Origin: Ancylothrix sp. D3o
GTDB taxonomy: Bacteria; Cyanobacteriota; Cyanobacteriia; Cyanobacteriales; Oscillatoriaceae
Reading direction: 5' to 3'
Assembly (NCBI RefSeq): GCF_025370775.1
Contig: NZ_JAMXEX010000009.1
Location: 159,649 to 223,648, forward strand
DNA length: 64,000 nt
Made by a program: the position numbers and the translations under genes. This document shows, in pieces, positions 15,743 to 24,469 of this stretch. The notes beneath the pieces are model-generated. The model had not been told where the DNA came from. It worked only from the letters and a program-made list of their open reading frames with translations, and ran no database searches. Each line of letters begins with the position of its first letter. Within the stretch, counting starts at the first letter, position 1.

Positions 15743-16626
15743 AGCCTAAATTCCCGCACAACTTCTTCCACCGGCCTAAATTCTGCATCGACTTGGTAGT
15801 TCATTTTCTGCATTTCTTTGGCTGTTATTTTCCCAGAAAGTTGCTTAAAAACTTCGCGCAACTTTGGGTATTTTTTCAGCGTTTCCTGACGGACAACCGG
15901 CACCGCATCGTATGGCGGAAAATAGCGCTTATCATCTTTCAAAATTGTTAACCCCAGACTAGCAATTTGCCCATCGGTAGAAGAGCCCGCCACAAAATCA
16001 ACTTTTTTCTCAATTAAGGCGCGATACATTAACCCTAAATCCATGATTTTTGCAGCTTTTGCAAACTTCAAGTTATAGGTTTTCGCTAACCCTGGAAACC
16101 CATCTTCTCGTTCCATAAATTCGTAGCCAAAACCAGCTTGCCATTGTGGGGTATATTTGGCTGCTTCTGATAAAGTTTGAATTTTTAATTGTTTTGCATC
16201 TTCCCCTCGCACTACCATTGCAAAGGTGTTTTCAAAGCCCAAAGGTTCGGTTAATTCGAGTTTAAATTGTTTGGCATATTCTTGTTTGACTTTGTTATAA
16301 ACAGCTTTGGGATCACTGATGACTTTTTGTTTTAAAATTGAAGTTAAAGCGGTGCCGGTGTATTCTACATAAGCATCTAATTGGCCGGTTTTTACTCCTT
16401 CGTGACAAATGCCGGTGCCACCTAAATTAAGTTTACGAATTACTTTTAAGCCGGTGGTTGCTTCAATTTGCTGCGCCAAAAGTTCGCCTAAAATCACTTG
16501 TTCTGTGAAATTTTTTGAACCTATAACAATATCCCCGCCACCGCTACCGCTTTTTTGCGATGCGTTACAAGCAACAATTAACACACAAGCGAAAATGCCA
16601 AAAAGGAAATATAGACATTTTTTCAT
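15724..16626 (-). CDS. Osmoprotectant (glycine betaine/choline-type) ABC transporter substrate-binding lipoprotein
   Basis: The protein has 300 residues. A lipoprotein signal peptide ends in the lipobox LIVAC (Cys ~20). The mature part has the OpuAC/ProX signature: IVIGSKNFTEQVILGELLAQQ, then GLMYRALIEKKVDFVAGSS (positions ~195-213). It would capture a quaternary amine in the periplasm and deliver it to the permease encoded directly upstream, whose gene overlaps this one by 4 bases. Last gene of a three-gene operon. The exact ligand (betaine, choline, carnitine) cannot be told. Confidence 0.9.
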   Translation of the reverse strand: MKKCLYFLFGIFACVLIVACNASQKSGSGGGDIVIGSKNFTEQVILGELLAQQIEATTGLKVIRKLNLGGTGICHEGVKTGQLDAYVEYTGTALTSILKQKVISDPKAVYNKVKQEYAKQFKLELTEPLGFENTFAMVVRGEDAKQLKIQTLSEAAKYTPQWQAGFGYEFMEREDGFPGLAKTYNLKFAKAAKIMDLGLMYRALIEKKVDFVAGSSTDGQIASLGLTILKDDKRYFPPYDAVPVVRQETLKKYPKLREVFKQLSGKITAKEMQKMNYQVDAEFRPVEEVVREFRLKKATA

Positions 16627-17258
16627 GTTTTTACCCTCAATCTTTGCTCAGTCCAACCAATTGCAAAATCCGCCAATAAAGCCATCACAGCCGCCGGAAT
16701 TGCCCCCGCCAAAATTAGCTGATTATTAACAACAGAAATGCCGCGAAAAATAAACACTCCCAAACCCCCGGCACCAATGGCAGGGGCGATAGTTGCAACG
16801 CCAATGGCAATGACGGTAGCAACACGAACACCGGCTAAAATAACACTCATGGCGAGAGGAATTTCGACTTGATATAACAACTGCCAATCAGTCATTCCCA
16901 TCCCCCTCCCCGCTTCCCTAATTGCCGGATCTACAGAAGTAATGCCGGTGTAGGTGTTGCGAATAATGGGGAGGAGAGAATATAAAATAAGCGCAACAAT
17001 GGCCGGAGTGTCACCAATTCCACCCAGCAACGGAACGGAAATTAAAAAGCCAAATAAGGCTAAACTTGGAATAGTTTGCATAATGTTTGCCAGCCCTAAA
17101 ATTGGCTTAGCAAAGCCCGCTTTCCGGGTAATTAAAACTCCCAAAGGAATACCTACCAATACCGCAATACCTATGGAAACAGTCACAAGAAATAAATGTT
17201 CGCCGGTGCGAGTGAGGATTTCTGGTAAATAGCGAATTAGAAAAAAATTATTATTCAT
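16623..17258 (-). CDS. Osmoprotectant ABC transporter permease
   Basis: A 211-residue, five- to six-helix inner membrane protein of the OpuCB/ProW type. It carries the conserved cytoplasmic EAA-like loop (AIREAGRGMGMTDWQLLYQV, ~115-134) that contacts the ATPase, and IGVATIAPAIGAGGLG. Start and stop overlap both neighbours by 4 bases, indicating translational coupling. It forms the membrane channel of the transporter with the ATPase at 17255 and the binding protein at 15724. Confidence 0.92.
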   Translation of the reverse strand: MNNNFFLIRYLPEILTRTGEHLFLVTVSIGIAVLVGIPLGVLITRKAGFAKPILGLANIMQTIPSLALFGFLISVPLLGGIGDTPAIVALILYSLLPIIRNTYTGITSVDPAIREAGRGMGMTDWQLLYQVEIPLAMSVILAGVRVATVIAIGVATIAPAIGAGGLGVFIFRGISVVNNQLILAGAIPAAVMALLADFAIGWTEQRLRVKT

Positions 17259-18010
17259 TTTTGCTTAATTGAGTTTAAACAGTCCATAAATGCACGCGCT
17301 TCCGGTTCTTGTGATTGCAAAAACTCTTCAGGTGTTCCTAAAAATATCATTTTTCCTTCAAACATTAAAGCAATTCGAGATGCCAAAATTAAAGCCTCTT
17401 GAATATCATGGGTGACAAAAATAACCGTTTTTCCTAACTCTTGTTGCAAGCGACGAAACTCTTTTTGAATTTCTACCCGCGTAATTGGATCGAGTGCGCC
17501 AAAGGGTTCATCCATTAACATAATAGGCGGATCGGCAGCCAGCGCCCTCGCTACTCCAACTCGTTGACGTTGCCCCCCTGAAAGTTGATTTGGATAGCGT
17601 TTTGCAAATTTTTCTGGTTCTAATCCAATCAAGTTTAAAAGTTCATAAACGCGGGTTTTTATTTGCTTGGGTTTCCAGCCTTCCAGCGAGGGAATTAAAC
17701 CGATATTTTGCTCAATAGTGAAGTGAGGAAATAAACCAATTTCTTGAATGACATAACCAATTTGTCGGCGTAATTTTATCGGGTTCCATTCGGCTGTTGG
17801 TTTGCCTTGGACAATCACTTCCCCACTGGTAGGAATCAATAAATTATTAATCAGTTTCATAGTCGTAGTTTTGCCGCTGCCGCTGCGTCCGAGCAAAATC
17901 AACGCTTCTCCTTGGCGGACAGAAAAATTTAAGTCAGACACCAGTTGCCGGTTGTTAATGCTGACAGTCACGTTTTGAAATTGAACAGCGATTTCCTTAT
18001 GTGGTGGCAT
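17255..18010 (-). CDS. Osmoprotectant ABC transporter ATP-binding protein
   Basis: A 251-residue ABC ATPase with Walker A GRSGSGKTT (~38-46), Q-loop, signature LSGGQRQRVGVARAL, Walker B IMLMDEPFGALD and the H-loop VTHD. It is of the OpuCA/ProV kind but lacks the C-terminal CBS domains that sense ionic strength in OpuA/OpuCA, so osmotic gating, if any, must come from elsewhere. First gene of the three-gene operon, translationally coupled to the permease by a 4-base overlap. Confidence 0.93.
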   Translation of the reverse strand: MPPHKEIAVQFQNVTVSINNRQLVSDLNFSVRQGEALILLGRSGSGKTTTMKLINNLLIPTSGEVIVQGKPTAEWNPIKLRRQIGYVIQEIGLFPHFTIEQNIGLIPSLEGWKPKQIKTRVYELLNLIGLEPEKFAKRYPNQLSGGQRQRVGVARALAADPPIMLMDEPFGALDPITRVEIQKEFRRLQQELGKTVIFVTHDIQEALILASRIALMFEGKMIFLGTPEEFLQSQEPEARAFMDCLNSIKQK

Positions 18011-18146
18011 GGATTCCTCAAATGCTAAAAAGAGTTTACTACAAAATGTGAATAATCAAAAGTGCTTACAGCTTCCCTACTCAAATTTATCAAAAAAGTA
18101 TAAACTATAAAATAACGGTTAAAACCGGCACGCGGGGAAAAAACTT

Positions 18147-18935
18147 ATGACAATAATCACACAAGAACCAGTCCGCGAACTATCAATAACCTGGCCCGTA
18201 TTGCCAGACGATTATATCCTTCCTGATGACCCTGTGGAAAATACAGACCAACCCCTAATCGCCGCCGCGCTCAGCCAGCCTTTAAGTGCTTTTGGAGAGT
18301 TAACAAAAGACGCGCTTATTGTCTCTAATTTTGCTTTATGTGCTGCCATTGAAGGTCGCATTATTTGCAAAGCACCCGACTGGATGTATGTGCGTCCTGT
18401 AACGCCTTGGAAATCAACCAAAAAAATCCGCCGTAGTTATACTCCCCACACCGAAGGAACCATACCCCAAGTTGTGATGGAATTCTTATCAGAAACCTAC
18501 GGTGAAGAATACTCTGTTGAGTCTACAGAAGGCGTCGGCAAGTGGTTTTTTTACGAACAAGTGATTAAAGTCCCCACCTATGTAATTTTCCGACCCAATA
18601 CGGGAAATCTTGAGGTTTATGCTTTAGTCAATGAGCGTTATCAACGACAAAAACCAAATGAAGCGGGGCGTTTTTGGATTCCAGGTTTGGAGCTATTTTT
18701 GGGAGTTTGGGAGGGAACTCACGAACTACGAACCGGCCCTTGGTTGCGCTGGTGGGATGCTCAAGAAAATATGCTTTTGTGGTTTGAAGAAATGACGGAA
18801 ATTGAACGTCAAGAAAAACAGTTAGCACAACAGCAACTTGAGCAAACGCAAGCCTTACTACAACAAGAACGCCAACGAGCGCAAGCATTAGAAGAACGAT
18901 TGCGAGCGATGGGAATTGATCCAGAGCAGTTGTAA
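18147..18935 (+). CDS. Uma2 family endonuclease-like protein with coiled-coil tail
   Basis: The protein has 262 residues. The Uma2 core contains IPQVVMEFLSETYGEEYS, WFFYEQVIKVPTYVIFRP and FWIPGLELFLGVW. The last ~55 residues form a Gln/Glu-rich coiled coil (EIERQEKQLAQQQLEQTQ) ending in the RLRAMGIDPEQL tail shared with many cyanobacterial Uma2 proteins. The start gives MTIITQEPVRELS. Divergent from the osmoprotectant operon. Enzymatic activity is unproven for this family. Confidence 0.82.
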   Translation: MTIITQEPVRELSITWPVLPDDYILPDDPVENTDQPLIAAALSQPLSAFGELTKDALIVSNFALCAAIEGRIICKAPDWMYVRPVTPWKSTKKIRRSYTPHTEGTIPQVVMEFLSETYGEEYSVESTEGVGKWFFYEQVIKVPTYVIFRPNTGNLEVYALVNERYQRQKPNEAGRFWIPGLELFLGVWEGTHELRTGPWLRWWDAQENMLLWFEEMTEIERQEKQLAQQQLEQTQALLQQERQRAQALEERLRAMGIDPEQL

Positions 18936-18949
18936 TCGCTTTTTTAGCT

Positions 18950-18988
18950 TGTAAAAACAAAGGGGCAATACAGGAAATATTGCCCCTT
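18950..18988 (-). terminator. Terminator of the cytochrome b-like gene
   Basis: A perfect 11-bp stem aaggggcaata/tattgcccctt (18960-18970 with 18978-18988) has a 7-base loop. Read on the minus strand it is followed by a T-rich tail (tgttttt), so it ends transcripts of the gene at 19021-19653. Confidence 0.7.
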
Positions 18989-19020
18989 GCCTAAAATTGA
19001 TATGACATTGAAACTCAAAA

Positions 19021-19653
19021 TCAAGAATCAGACACAACCGAATTTAACGGCATTTTCACTTCTTTTTCCTTCACTTCGCTGCGGTGCAAAATCAGCAAAC
19101 TCACTAAATGAATCACAGCCAAAGAAACCGCCACCGCAGACAAAACATAACTATGCAGCGCATACAAATGAGCCACCGTCACGGTAGTAACTCCGCTTCC
19201 GCCGACCAAAATTGATGAAATTTCTTTGCCAACCAAAGGGATACTTTCAATGATTCCTAATTCAATACGAAAACGCCAAAAACCCTCTTGATTCCAATCC
19301 AACAACATCGCAGTCCAACCGGCCCCAATTCCAGCGAGAATTAGAAAAATATTGCTAAACCAACCGGCAAGCCAACTACGGCGAAACTTCTCCCCTAAAA
19401 ACATCACCACAAGCTGAATTAACCCAAACACAATCAACAAATTGCCTGCCATATTATGCAAGCTGCGAATCAACCAACCAAACGGCACCTCATTGGTAAT
19501 TTTTGTCAATGAATAATACGCACCCCCCGCCGTTGGTTGATAATAAAACCCCAAAAGAATGCCGGTGATTGCTGCTAACAACGATAGCGTTAAAATCGCC
19601 ACAGACAGAACCGTTGCCAGCCGGCGTAAACGAAAATCCCAATTGGTGATCAT
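19021..19653 (-). CDS. Cytochrome b6-like (cytochrome b N-terminal domain) paralogue
   Basis: A 210-residue four-helix membrane protein clearly homologous to PetB (FYYQPTAGGAYYSL, VPFGWLIRSLH, LHSYVL). Helix B keeps the first heme ligand His (RSLH), but the second, 14 residues later, is Gln (GLIQLVV) where PetB has His (LLHVF). Helix D keeps both His (ALH and VIH, 15 apart). The Cys that in PetB covalently holds the high-spin heme is Leu here. So it probably binds one full bis-His heme, plus an altered or absent second one. No Rieske or subunit IV gene is adjacent; the authentic petBD is at 40 kb. Redox role unknown. Confidence 0.82.
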   Translation of the reverse strand: MITNWDFRLRRLATVLSVAILTLSLLAAITGILLGFYYQPTAGGAYYSLTKITNEVPFGWLIRSLHNMAGNLLIVFGLIQLVVMFLGEKFRRSWLAGWFSNIFLILAGIGAGWTAMLLDWNQEGFWRFRIELGIIESIPLVGKEISSILVGGSGVTTVTVAHLYALHSYVLSAVAVSLAVIHLVSLLILHRSEVKEKEVKMPLNSVVSDS

Positions 19654-19702
19654 AGATATTGTGTAGTTTTATGAAGGCTCTTAAAACTTTTGTAACACAC
19701 CT

Positions 19703-19846
19703 TCACAAAAAATGCCAGCGACAAACAGCCGGTCTATACAAAAAATCTTGTGGGGAAAAATCATCAAATGATTGCTCTGCCATACTCGTTAAAAAACTCC
19801 AACTACAGTAATAATGTTGCTCTATAAGCCACATCCATTCTGGCAT
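19703..19846 (-). CDS. Possible 47-residue small protein upstream of the cytochrome b-like gene
   Basis: An ORF with ATG at 19844-19846 encodes a protein starting MPEWMWLIEQHYYCSWSFL and ending VCRWHFL. It is rich in Trp, Tyr, Phe and Cys. A purine-rich aaagggggaaga lies just before the start and could serve as a ribosome binding site. It ends 49 bases before the cytochrome b-like gene on the same strand. I do not recognise a family. It may be a real small gene of that unit or chance. Confidence 0.35.
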   Translation of the reverse strand: MPEWMWLIEQHYYCSWSFLTSMAEQSFDDFSPQDFLYRPAVCRWHFL

Positions 19847-20025
19847 TCTTCCCCCTTTTAAAGGATAAATATAAGAGTGCTTATTAGCATTAATTATTAA
19901 GCAGAAAGGTAAGATTTAAAATATCCAAATTCAACAAATAAATAGACTAGCATAACCCTCAAAAGCTTTAATATTTCGCCAATTTCGTTTAAAATAAATT
20001 TAGTGAAATTAGATAAAAAACACCA

Positions 20026-21579
20026 ATGGCACGCCAACCAACCCTCACCTATGATCGCGGCACCCTCATCTTACACCCACCCCCAAAAGGCAAAGCTTGG
20101 GTAGAATTTGCCACATGGGATGATCGAGTAGAAAAATTCCGCATACCGGCCAACCAATACCGGGCACTTGTCGAAAAATTCCTAGCAGAAAATATCGAAA
20201 TTAACGACGAAGCAAAAGCCTTTTCACCCCTCGAACTAACACCCACCATCGAAATGAAACCCTACCCTCACCAAAGTGAGGCACTATTAGCATGGAAACA
20301 AGCACAACGCCAAGGAGTCGTCGTCTTACCCACCGCCGCCGGCAAAACCTATCTCGCACAATTAGCTATGCAATCTACCCCCCGCAGCACCTTAATAGTT
20401 GTGCCTACCCTTGACCTCATGCACCAATGGTATGCTCACTTAGTAGCCGCCTTTCCCGACATTGAAATTGGCTTACTCGGCGGCGGATCGCGCGACAAAA
20501 CCCCCATCCTCGTTGCAACCTACGACAGCGCCGCCATCCACGCCGAAGCCTTGGGTAACAAGTATGCCTTAATAGTGTTTGACGAGTGCCACCACCTACC
20601 CACCGACTTTAACCGCGTTATCGCCGAATATTCAATAGCTCCCTACCGCCTTGGACTCACAGCCACCCCCGAACGCAGCGACGGTAAACATAGTGAGCTA
20701 AATTACTTAATCGGCCCAGAAGTATATCGCAAAACCGCCGAAGAACTGGCCGGTGGAGCCCTAGCCCAGCATGAAATCGTACAAATTAAAGTCAAACTAT
20801 CACAAACTGAAAGAGAAAAATACACCCAACTCATTCAAATTCGCAACGACTTCTTAAAAGAAGCAAAAATATCATTAGGAACCCTAAAAGGCTGGCAATT
20901 ATTTGTACAAACCTCCTGCCGTTCCCCAGCCGGCAGACGCGCCATGTTAGCCCACCGGCAAGCAAGAGAAATCTCCCTTGGAACCAGCGGAAAAATCCGC
21001 ATTTTAGCAGACATATTATCCCAACATTACCCCGAACGCACCCTAATATTCACCGCAGACAACGCCACCGTTTACCGCATCTCCGAAGAATTTTTAATCC
21101 CCGCCTTAACCCATCAAACCCCCGTAAAAGAACGCCACGAAATTCTCAGCAAATTTAAAGCCGGCGAATATAAAGCCGTCGTCGCCTCCCACGTCTTAAA
21201 CGAAGGCGTAGATGTCCCTGATGCGCGGGTAGCCATTTTGCTTTCAGGCACCGGCTCTCAACGCGAATATATTCAGCGCTTAGGCCGCGTTTTACGGACA
21301 GGAAACGATAAAGATAAAATAGCTATTATGTACGAAGTCATCGCCGAAGATACCGGCGAAGAAGGAACTTCTCAACGGCGAAGAGGCGAAAAGAAAAACG
21401 AACAACCAAAACCCAAAGAACACCAACAAAACGAAAATCAACAGTTAGAAATTTTCCCAGCACCCCAAACCCTTCCCCCACCAACTCCTATTTATGGCGT
21501 GAAAAAATCCACAACAAAACGCGCCGCAGAAAAAAAACAAAAATGGGGAGAAACTAACCCCGAAAACCCCAATCAATAA
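20026..21579 (+). CDS. XPB/Rad25-like superfamily 2 DNA helicase
   Basis: The protein has 517 residues. Motifs in order: motif I LPTAAGKTYLAQ (~104-115), motif II FDECHHLP (~184-191), motif III LTATPER, motif IV region LIFTADN, motif V VLNEGVDVPDA and motif VI QRLGRVLRTG. The N-terminal ~80 residues form the small damage-recognition-like domain of archaeal/bacterial XPB. XPB helicases translocate on double-stranded DNA, opening it for nucleotide excision repair. The next gene (21592) is a DUF790/Bax1-type nuclease, the known archaeal XPB partner. The charged C-terminal tail after ~450 is lineage-specific. Confidence 0.9.
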   Translation: MARQPTLTYDRGTLILHPPPKGKAWVEFATWDDRVEKFRIPANQYRALVEKFLAENIEINDEAKAFSPLELTPTIEMKPYPHQSEALLAWKQAQRQGVVVLPTAAGKTYLAQLAMQSTPRSTLIVVPTLDLMHQWYAHLVAAFPDIEIGLLGGGSRDKTPILVATYDSAAIHAEALGNKYALIVFDECHHLPTDFNRVIAEYSIAPYRLGLTATPERSDGKHSELNYLIGPEVYRKTAEELAGGALAQHEIVQIKVKLSQTEREKYTQLIQIRNDFLKEAKISLGTLKGWQLFVQTSCRSPAGRRAMLAHRQAREISLGTSGKIRILADILSQHYPERTLIFTADNATVYRISEEFLIPALTHQTPVKERHEILSKFKAGEYKAVVASHVLNEGVDVPDARVAILLSGTGSQREYIQRLGRVLRTGNDKDKIAIMYEVIAEDTGEEGTSQRRRGEKKNEQPKPKEHQQNENQQLEIFPAPQTLPPPTPIYGVKKSTTKRAAEKKQKWGETNPENPNQ

Positions 21580-21591
21580 CTAAAAAAAACC

Positions 21592-22806
21592 ATGCTACCC
21601 ACCGACTTACTTATCCACCGCTACACCGGCGAAACCCTAACCCCAAAACACCTAAACATTGACCCCAAAAACATCCAACTCGCCACCGACATCATCACCT
21701 GCTTTCAAGAAAACCTTGGCAACACCCAAAGCGAACTAGACCGGCAACTCCTCGAACTCGAAGGAGAAAGTACAGACTACCGCATCAAACGCGGAATAGC
21801 CCACCTTTTAAAAAGCAGCTTTTCCACCTTTGAAATCATCAGCCCCCTCGAACCCATCGAACTCAGAAAACGAGTATTTAGCCTAGCAGCCGAAACCACA
21901 CCCAGCCCCCAAGCAACAGAAAAAACCTTACAAAAACTCGCCACAACATTAACCGAAGAACTTAAGCGAGAAGTCTTACCAATCGAAATAAAAACCGGCC
22001 TTTATGCAGATTTAAACGAAAACAAAATATTCACCCAATTTGAAAACCCAACCCCCCAAGAAATTCTCCACCGCTACAACTTATCCCAAGTTCAAGGCAT
22101 CTTTTATCGCGCCACCCACATCACCCTAAACGCCCACAGAAACAACCCCGGAGAATACAAACTATTATTCCGATATTTAAAACTATTTCAACTCATGGCC
22201 TACATAGAAGGAGACGCCGATCACGGCTTCACCATCACCATAGACGGGCCCACCAGCCTATTTCAAAATAGCACCCGTTACGGCCTCGCCCTAGCCAAAA
22301 TGTTACCCGCCTTACTGCACGTTACAAAATGGAGTTTAAAAGCCACCTTACAAACAAAAGACTTTTATACAAACGAATGGAAAGCAGGCCGGTTTGCCAT
22401 CGATTCCGAATGCCAGTTAGTCAGCCACTATCCCCCCGGAAAACCTTACGACAGTATGCTAGAAGCCGCCTTTGCCGAACGCTGGGAAGCCCTAAAAACC
22501 GACTGGATATTAGAGCGAGAAGTTGATTTAATTCCCATCCCCGGAAGCGTAATGATCCCAGATTTTCGCCTTGTTCACCCCGACGGACGCACCTATTTAC
22601 TCGAAATCGTCGGTTATTGGCGACCCGAATATTTACAAAAAAAATTCGCTCAAGTCCGCCGCTCAGAATGCACGAATTTAATATTAGCCATATCCGAAAG
22701 GTTAAACTTAGAAAAAGCCGGTGTAAATGTCCGAGACGTGCCGGCAAAAGTTATCTGGTTTAAAGACAAACTGCTCCCCAAATCAGTCTTAGATATTTTG
22801 GAATAA
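21592..22806 (+). CDS. DUF790 (Bax1-like) nuclease, XPB partner
   Basis: A 404-residue protein of the DUF790 family. Conserved features are MLPTDLLIHRYTGETLTPK at the N-terminus, ADLNENKIFTQFENP and LNAHRNNPGEYKLLFRYLKLF. The C-terminal PD-(D/E)XK-like region has MIPDFRLVHPDG (~320-331) followed by LLEIVGYWRPEYLQKK. In archaea Bax1 binds XPB and cuts DNA on the 3' side of a bubble. Only 12 bases separate it from the XPB-like gene, so they are an operon. The catalytic Asp and Glu appear intact. Confidence 0.88.
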   Translation: MLPTDLLIHRYTGETLTPKHLNIDPKNIQLATDIITCFQENLGNTQSELDRQLLELEGESTDYRIKRGIAHLLKSSFSTFEIISPLEPIELRKRVFSLAAETTPSPQATEKTLQKLATTLTEELKREVLPIEIKTGLYADLNENKIFTQFENPTPQEILHRYNLSQVQGIFYRATHITLNAHRNNPGEYKLLFRYLKLFQLMAYIEGDADHGFTITIDGPTSLFQNSTRYGLALAKMLPALLHVTKWSLKATLQTKDFYTNEWKAGRFAIDSECQLVSHYPPGKPYDSMLEAAFAERWEALKTDWILEREVDLIPIPGSVMIPDFRLVHPDGRTYLLEIVGYWRPEYLQKKFAQVRRSECTNLILAISERLNLEKAGVNVRDVPAKVIWFKDKLLPKSVLDILE

Positions 22807-22966
22807 TCGCCCGTCCGTCTTTATGCCAAGTATATAAAATCGGTTTTATATACTCCTCACACCCTCACACAACCAAACCCGCAATTATTAACACCATCTA
22901 ACAAAGCCAACATTCACCCAATCAGTGCGGTAACTTGAGAGAAGTAAACAGCAATACAAAGAAATT

Positions 22967-23323
22967 ATGGAGCCAGACTCACTACCCACAGAGGTCATAT
23001 TGACCGAGCCAAGTCAGTCATTAGGAAGCATCCAACTCGACTGGAGCCCCCAACCCGGTCACTATCTCGACCTGCAAGGAAAAACCTACGCCGTCCTAGA
23101 ACGCCGGCACCGCTATCAACTCCAATCAGGTCGCTACCGCCTCCAAAAAATCGCCATCTACGTTCAATCCGCACAGCGACCCATCGACACCAGCCTAATC
23201 AATGGACGCTGGATAATTGGTGATGTCACCTGTTGCTACAATGCCTTTTCAGAAATTATTCGATGTGCCGTAAATCCACAAGGGCCCTGCGATGGATGCC
23301 GGTATTATGAAACCTCCGAATAA
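22967..23323 (+). CDS. DUF6464-like small protein
   Basis: The protein has 118 residues, with SLGSIQLDWSPQPGHYLDL, YAVLERRHRYQLQSGRYRL and a C-terminal Cys cluster: CCYN, RCAVNPQGPCDGC and then YY. The four to five conserved Cys in the last 40 residues suggest a metal-binding or redox site. I believe it is the cyanobacterial DUF6464 family. It lies 160 bases after the DUF790 gene and before uvsE on the same strand, so a link to DNA repair is possible but not shown. Confidence 0.6.
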   Translation: MEPDSLPTEVILTEPSQSLGSIQLDWSPQPGHYLDLQGKTYAVLERRHRYQLQSGRYRLQKIAIYVQSAQRPIDTSLINGRWIIGDVTCCYNAFSEIIRCAVNPQGPCDGCRYYETSE

Positions 23324-23524
23324 CCGGGAATGGGGGATTGGCTAGTAGGTGATTGGCGAAGAAGAAATGCTTTTTTTGACATTTTTATTGTGCATATCTT
23401 ATTTACCAACACTCAACCAAACCCCTAGCTAGTCTAATTTCTCTGTCTAATTGTAGATGTCATTTTCCGCCAAAAAATCCTAACCTATAAAAAACAAAAA
23501 CTAACCATTTAATCCCCTCTAAAA

Positions 23525-24439
23525 ATGCTCCCAAAATTAGGCTTAGTTTGCATCACCACCACCGACGCAGTACGCTTTCGCACAGTCACCCGCAAGCGAC
23601 TTTTACAACATAGCGAAATTGAACAACAAAACATTTTAAAAGAAATTTATCTCCACAATTTAAAACGCCTCAATAACTGCTGGGATTTTTGCACAGAGCG
23701 CCAAATTCGCCTTTATCGGCTCAGTTCAGAATTATTTCCCTTTGCCGATACCCCTGCCGGTGAAAACATCCTCAACGAATTAAGCGAACAACTCCAACAA
23801 ACCGGCAGCCGCGCCATCGAACTCGGCATCAGAGTAGTAGTGCATCCTGATCAATTTGTAGTCCTTAGTTCTGACAAACTAGAAGTCATAAAAAACAGCA
23901 TCAAAATCTTAGAAACCCATGCTTTGATCATGGATAAATTGACATTACCTCGCTCACCTTGGGCAATAATGGAAATTCATGGTGGAAAATCAGACAGATC
24001 GGAACGTTTAATTAATATCATTCAACAACTACCCGAAGGAATACGCAACCGGCTCGCCTTAGAAAATGATGAATATGCCTACAGCGCTTCAGAAATTTTA
24101 GATGTTTGTAAAGCCGCATCTATCCCAATGGTATTTGATGCACACCACCATATTATCCACGAAAAACTAGACAGCTACGACGATCCAAGCGTCAGCGAAA
24201 TGCTCAAAGCAGCCCGCACAACTTGGCCGGTTTCTGACTGGCAACTCGTGCATATTTCCAACGGACGCGAATCATTTAACGACCGGCAGCACAGCGATTT
24301 TATTACCACCATGCCGAGTTGTTATATCGATGCACCTTGGATAGAAATTGAAGCCAAATTAAAAGAACAAGCCATCGATAAATTAAAACAAGAATGGCTA
24401 CCATCCGACGCTGGGGAGCCGGTGCTTGTCAAATGCTGA
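23525..24439 (+). CDS. uvsE: UV damage endonuclease UvsE/UvdE
   Basis: A 304-residue TIM-barrel endonuclease of the UvdE family. Metal-binding signatures are visible in order: LYRLSSELFPFA, VVVHPDQFVVLSS, MEIHGGKSD, LALENDEYAYSA, MVFDAHHHIIH and VHISNGRE. UvdE nicks DNA 5' to pyrimidine dimers and other lesions, starting an alternative excision pathway. Its place 1 kb downstream of an XPB-like helicase and Bax1-like nuclease on the same strand builds a light-damage repair neighbourhood. Length is normal for the family. Confidence 0.93.
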   Translation: MLPKLGLVCITTTDAVRFRTVTRKRLLQHSEIEQQNILKEIYLHNLKRLNNCWDFCTERQIRLYRLSSELFPFADTPAGENILNELSEQLQQTGSRAIELGIRVVVHPDQFVVLSSDKLEVIKNSIKILETHALIMDKLTLPRSPWAIMEIHGGKSDRSERLINIIQQLPEGIRNRLALENDEYAYSASEILDVCKAASIPMVFDAHHHIIHEKLDSYDDPSVSEMLKAARTTWPVSDWQLVHISNGRESFNDRQHSDFITTMPSCYIDAPWIEIEAKLKEQAIDKLKQEWLPSDAGEPVLVKC

Positions 24440-24469
24440 ACATCTAAATTACATTTTCATCAAGTCGAT

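Noticed and set aside
22836..22870. An actcctcacac motif after an 11-bp hairpin, as in the Yfr1 small RNA
   Set aside because: Yfr1 needs a second, terminator-like stem with a T run right after the motif, and none is present. The hairpin directly follows the DUF790 stop and may just be its 3' structure. A chance match is more likely.
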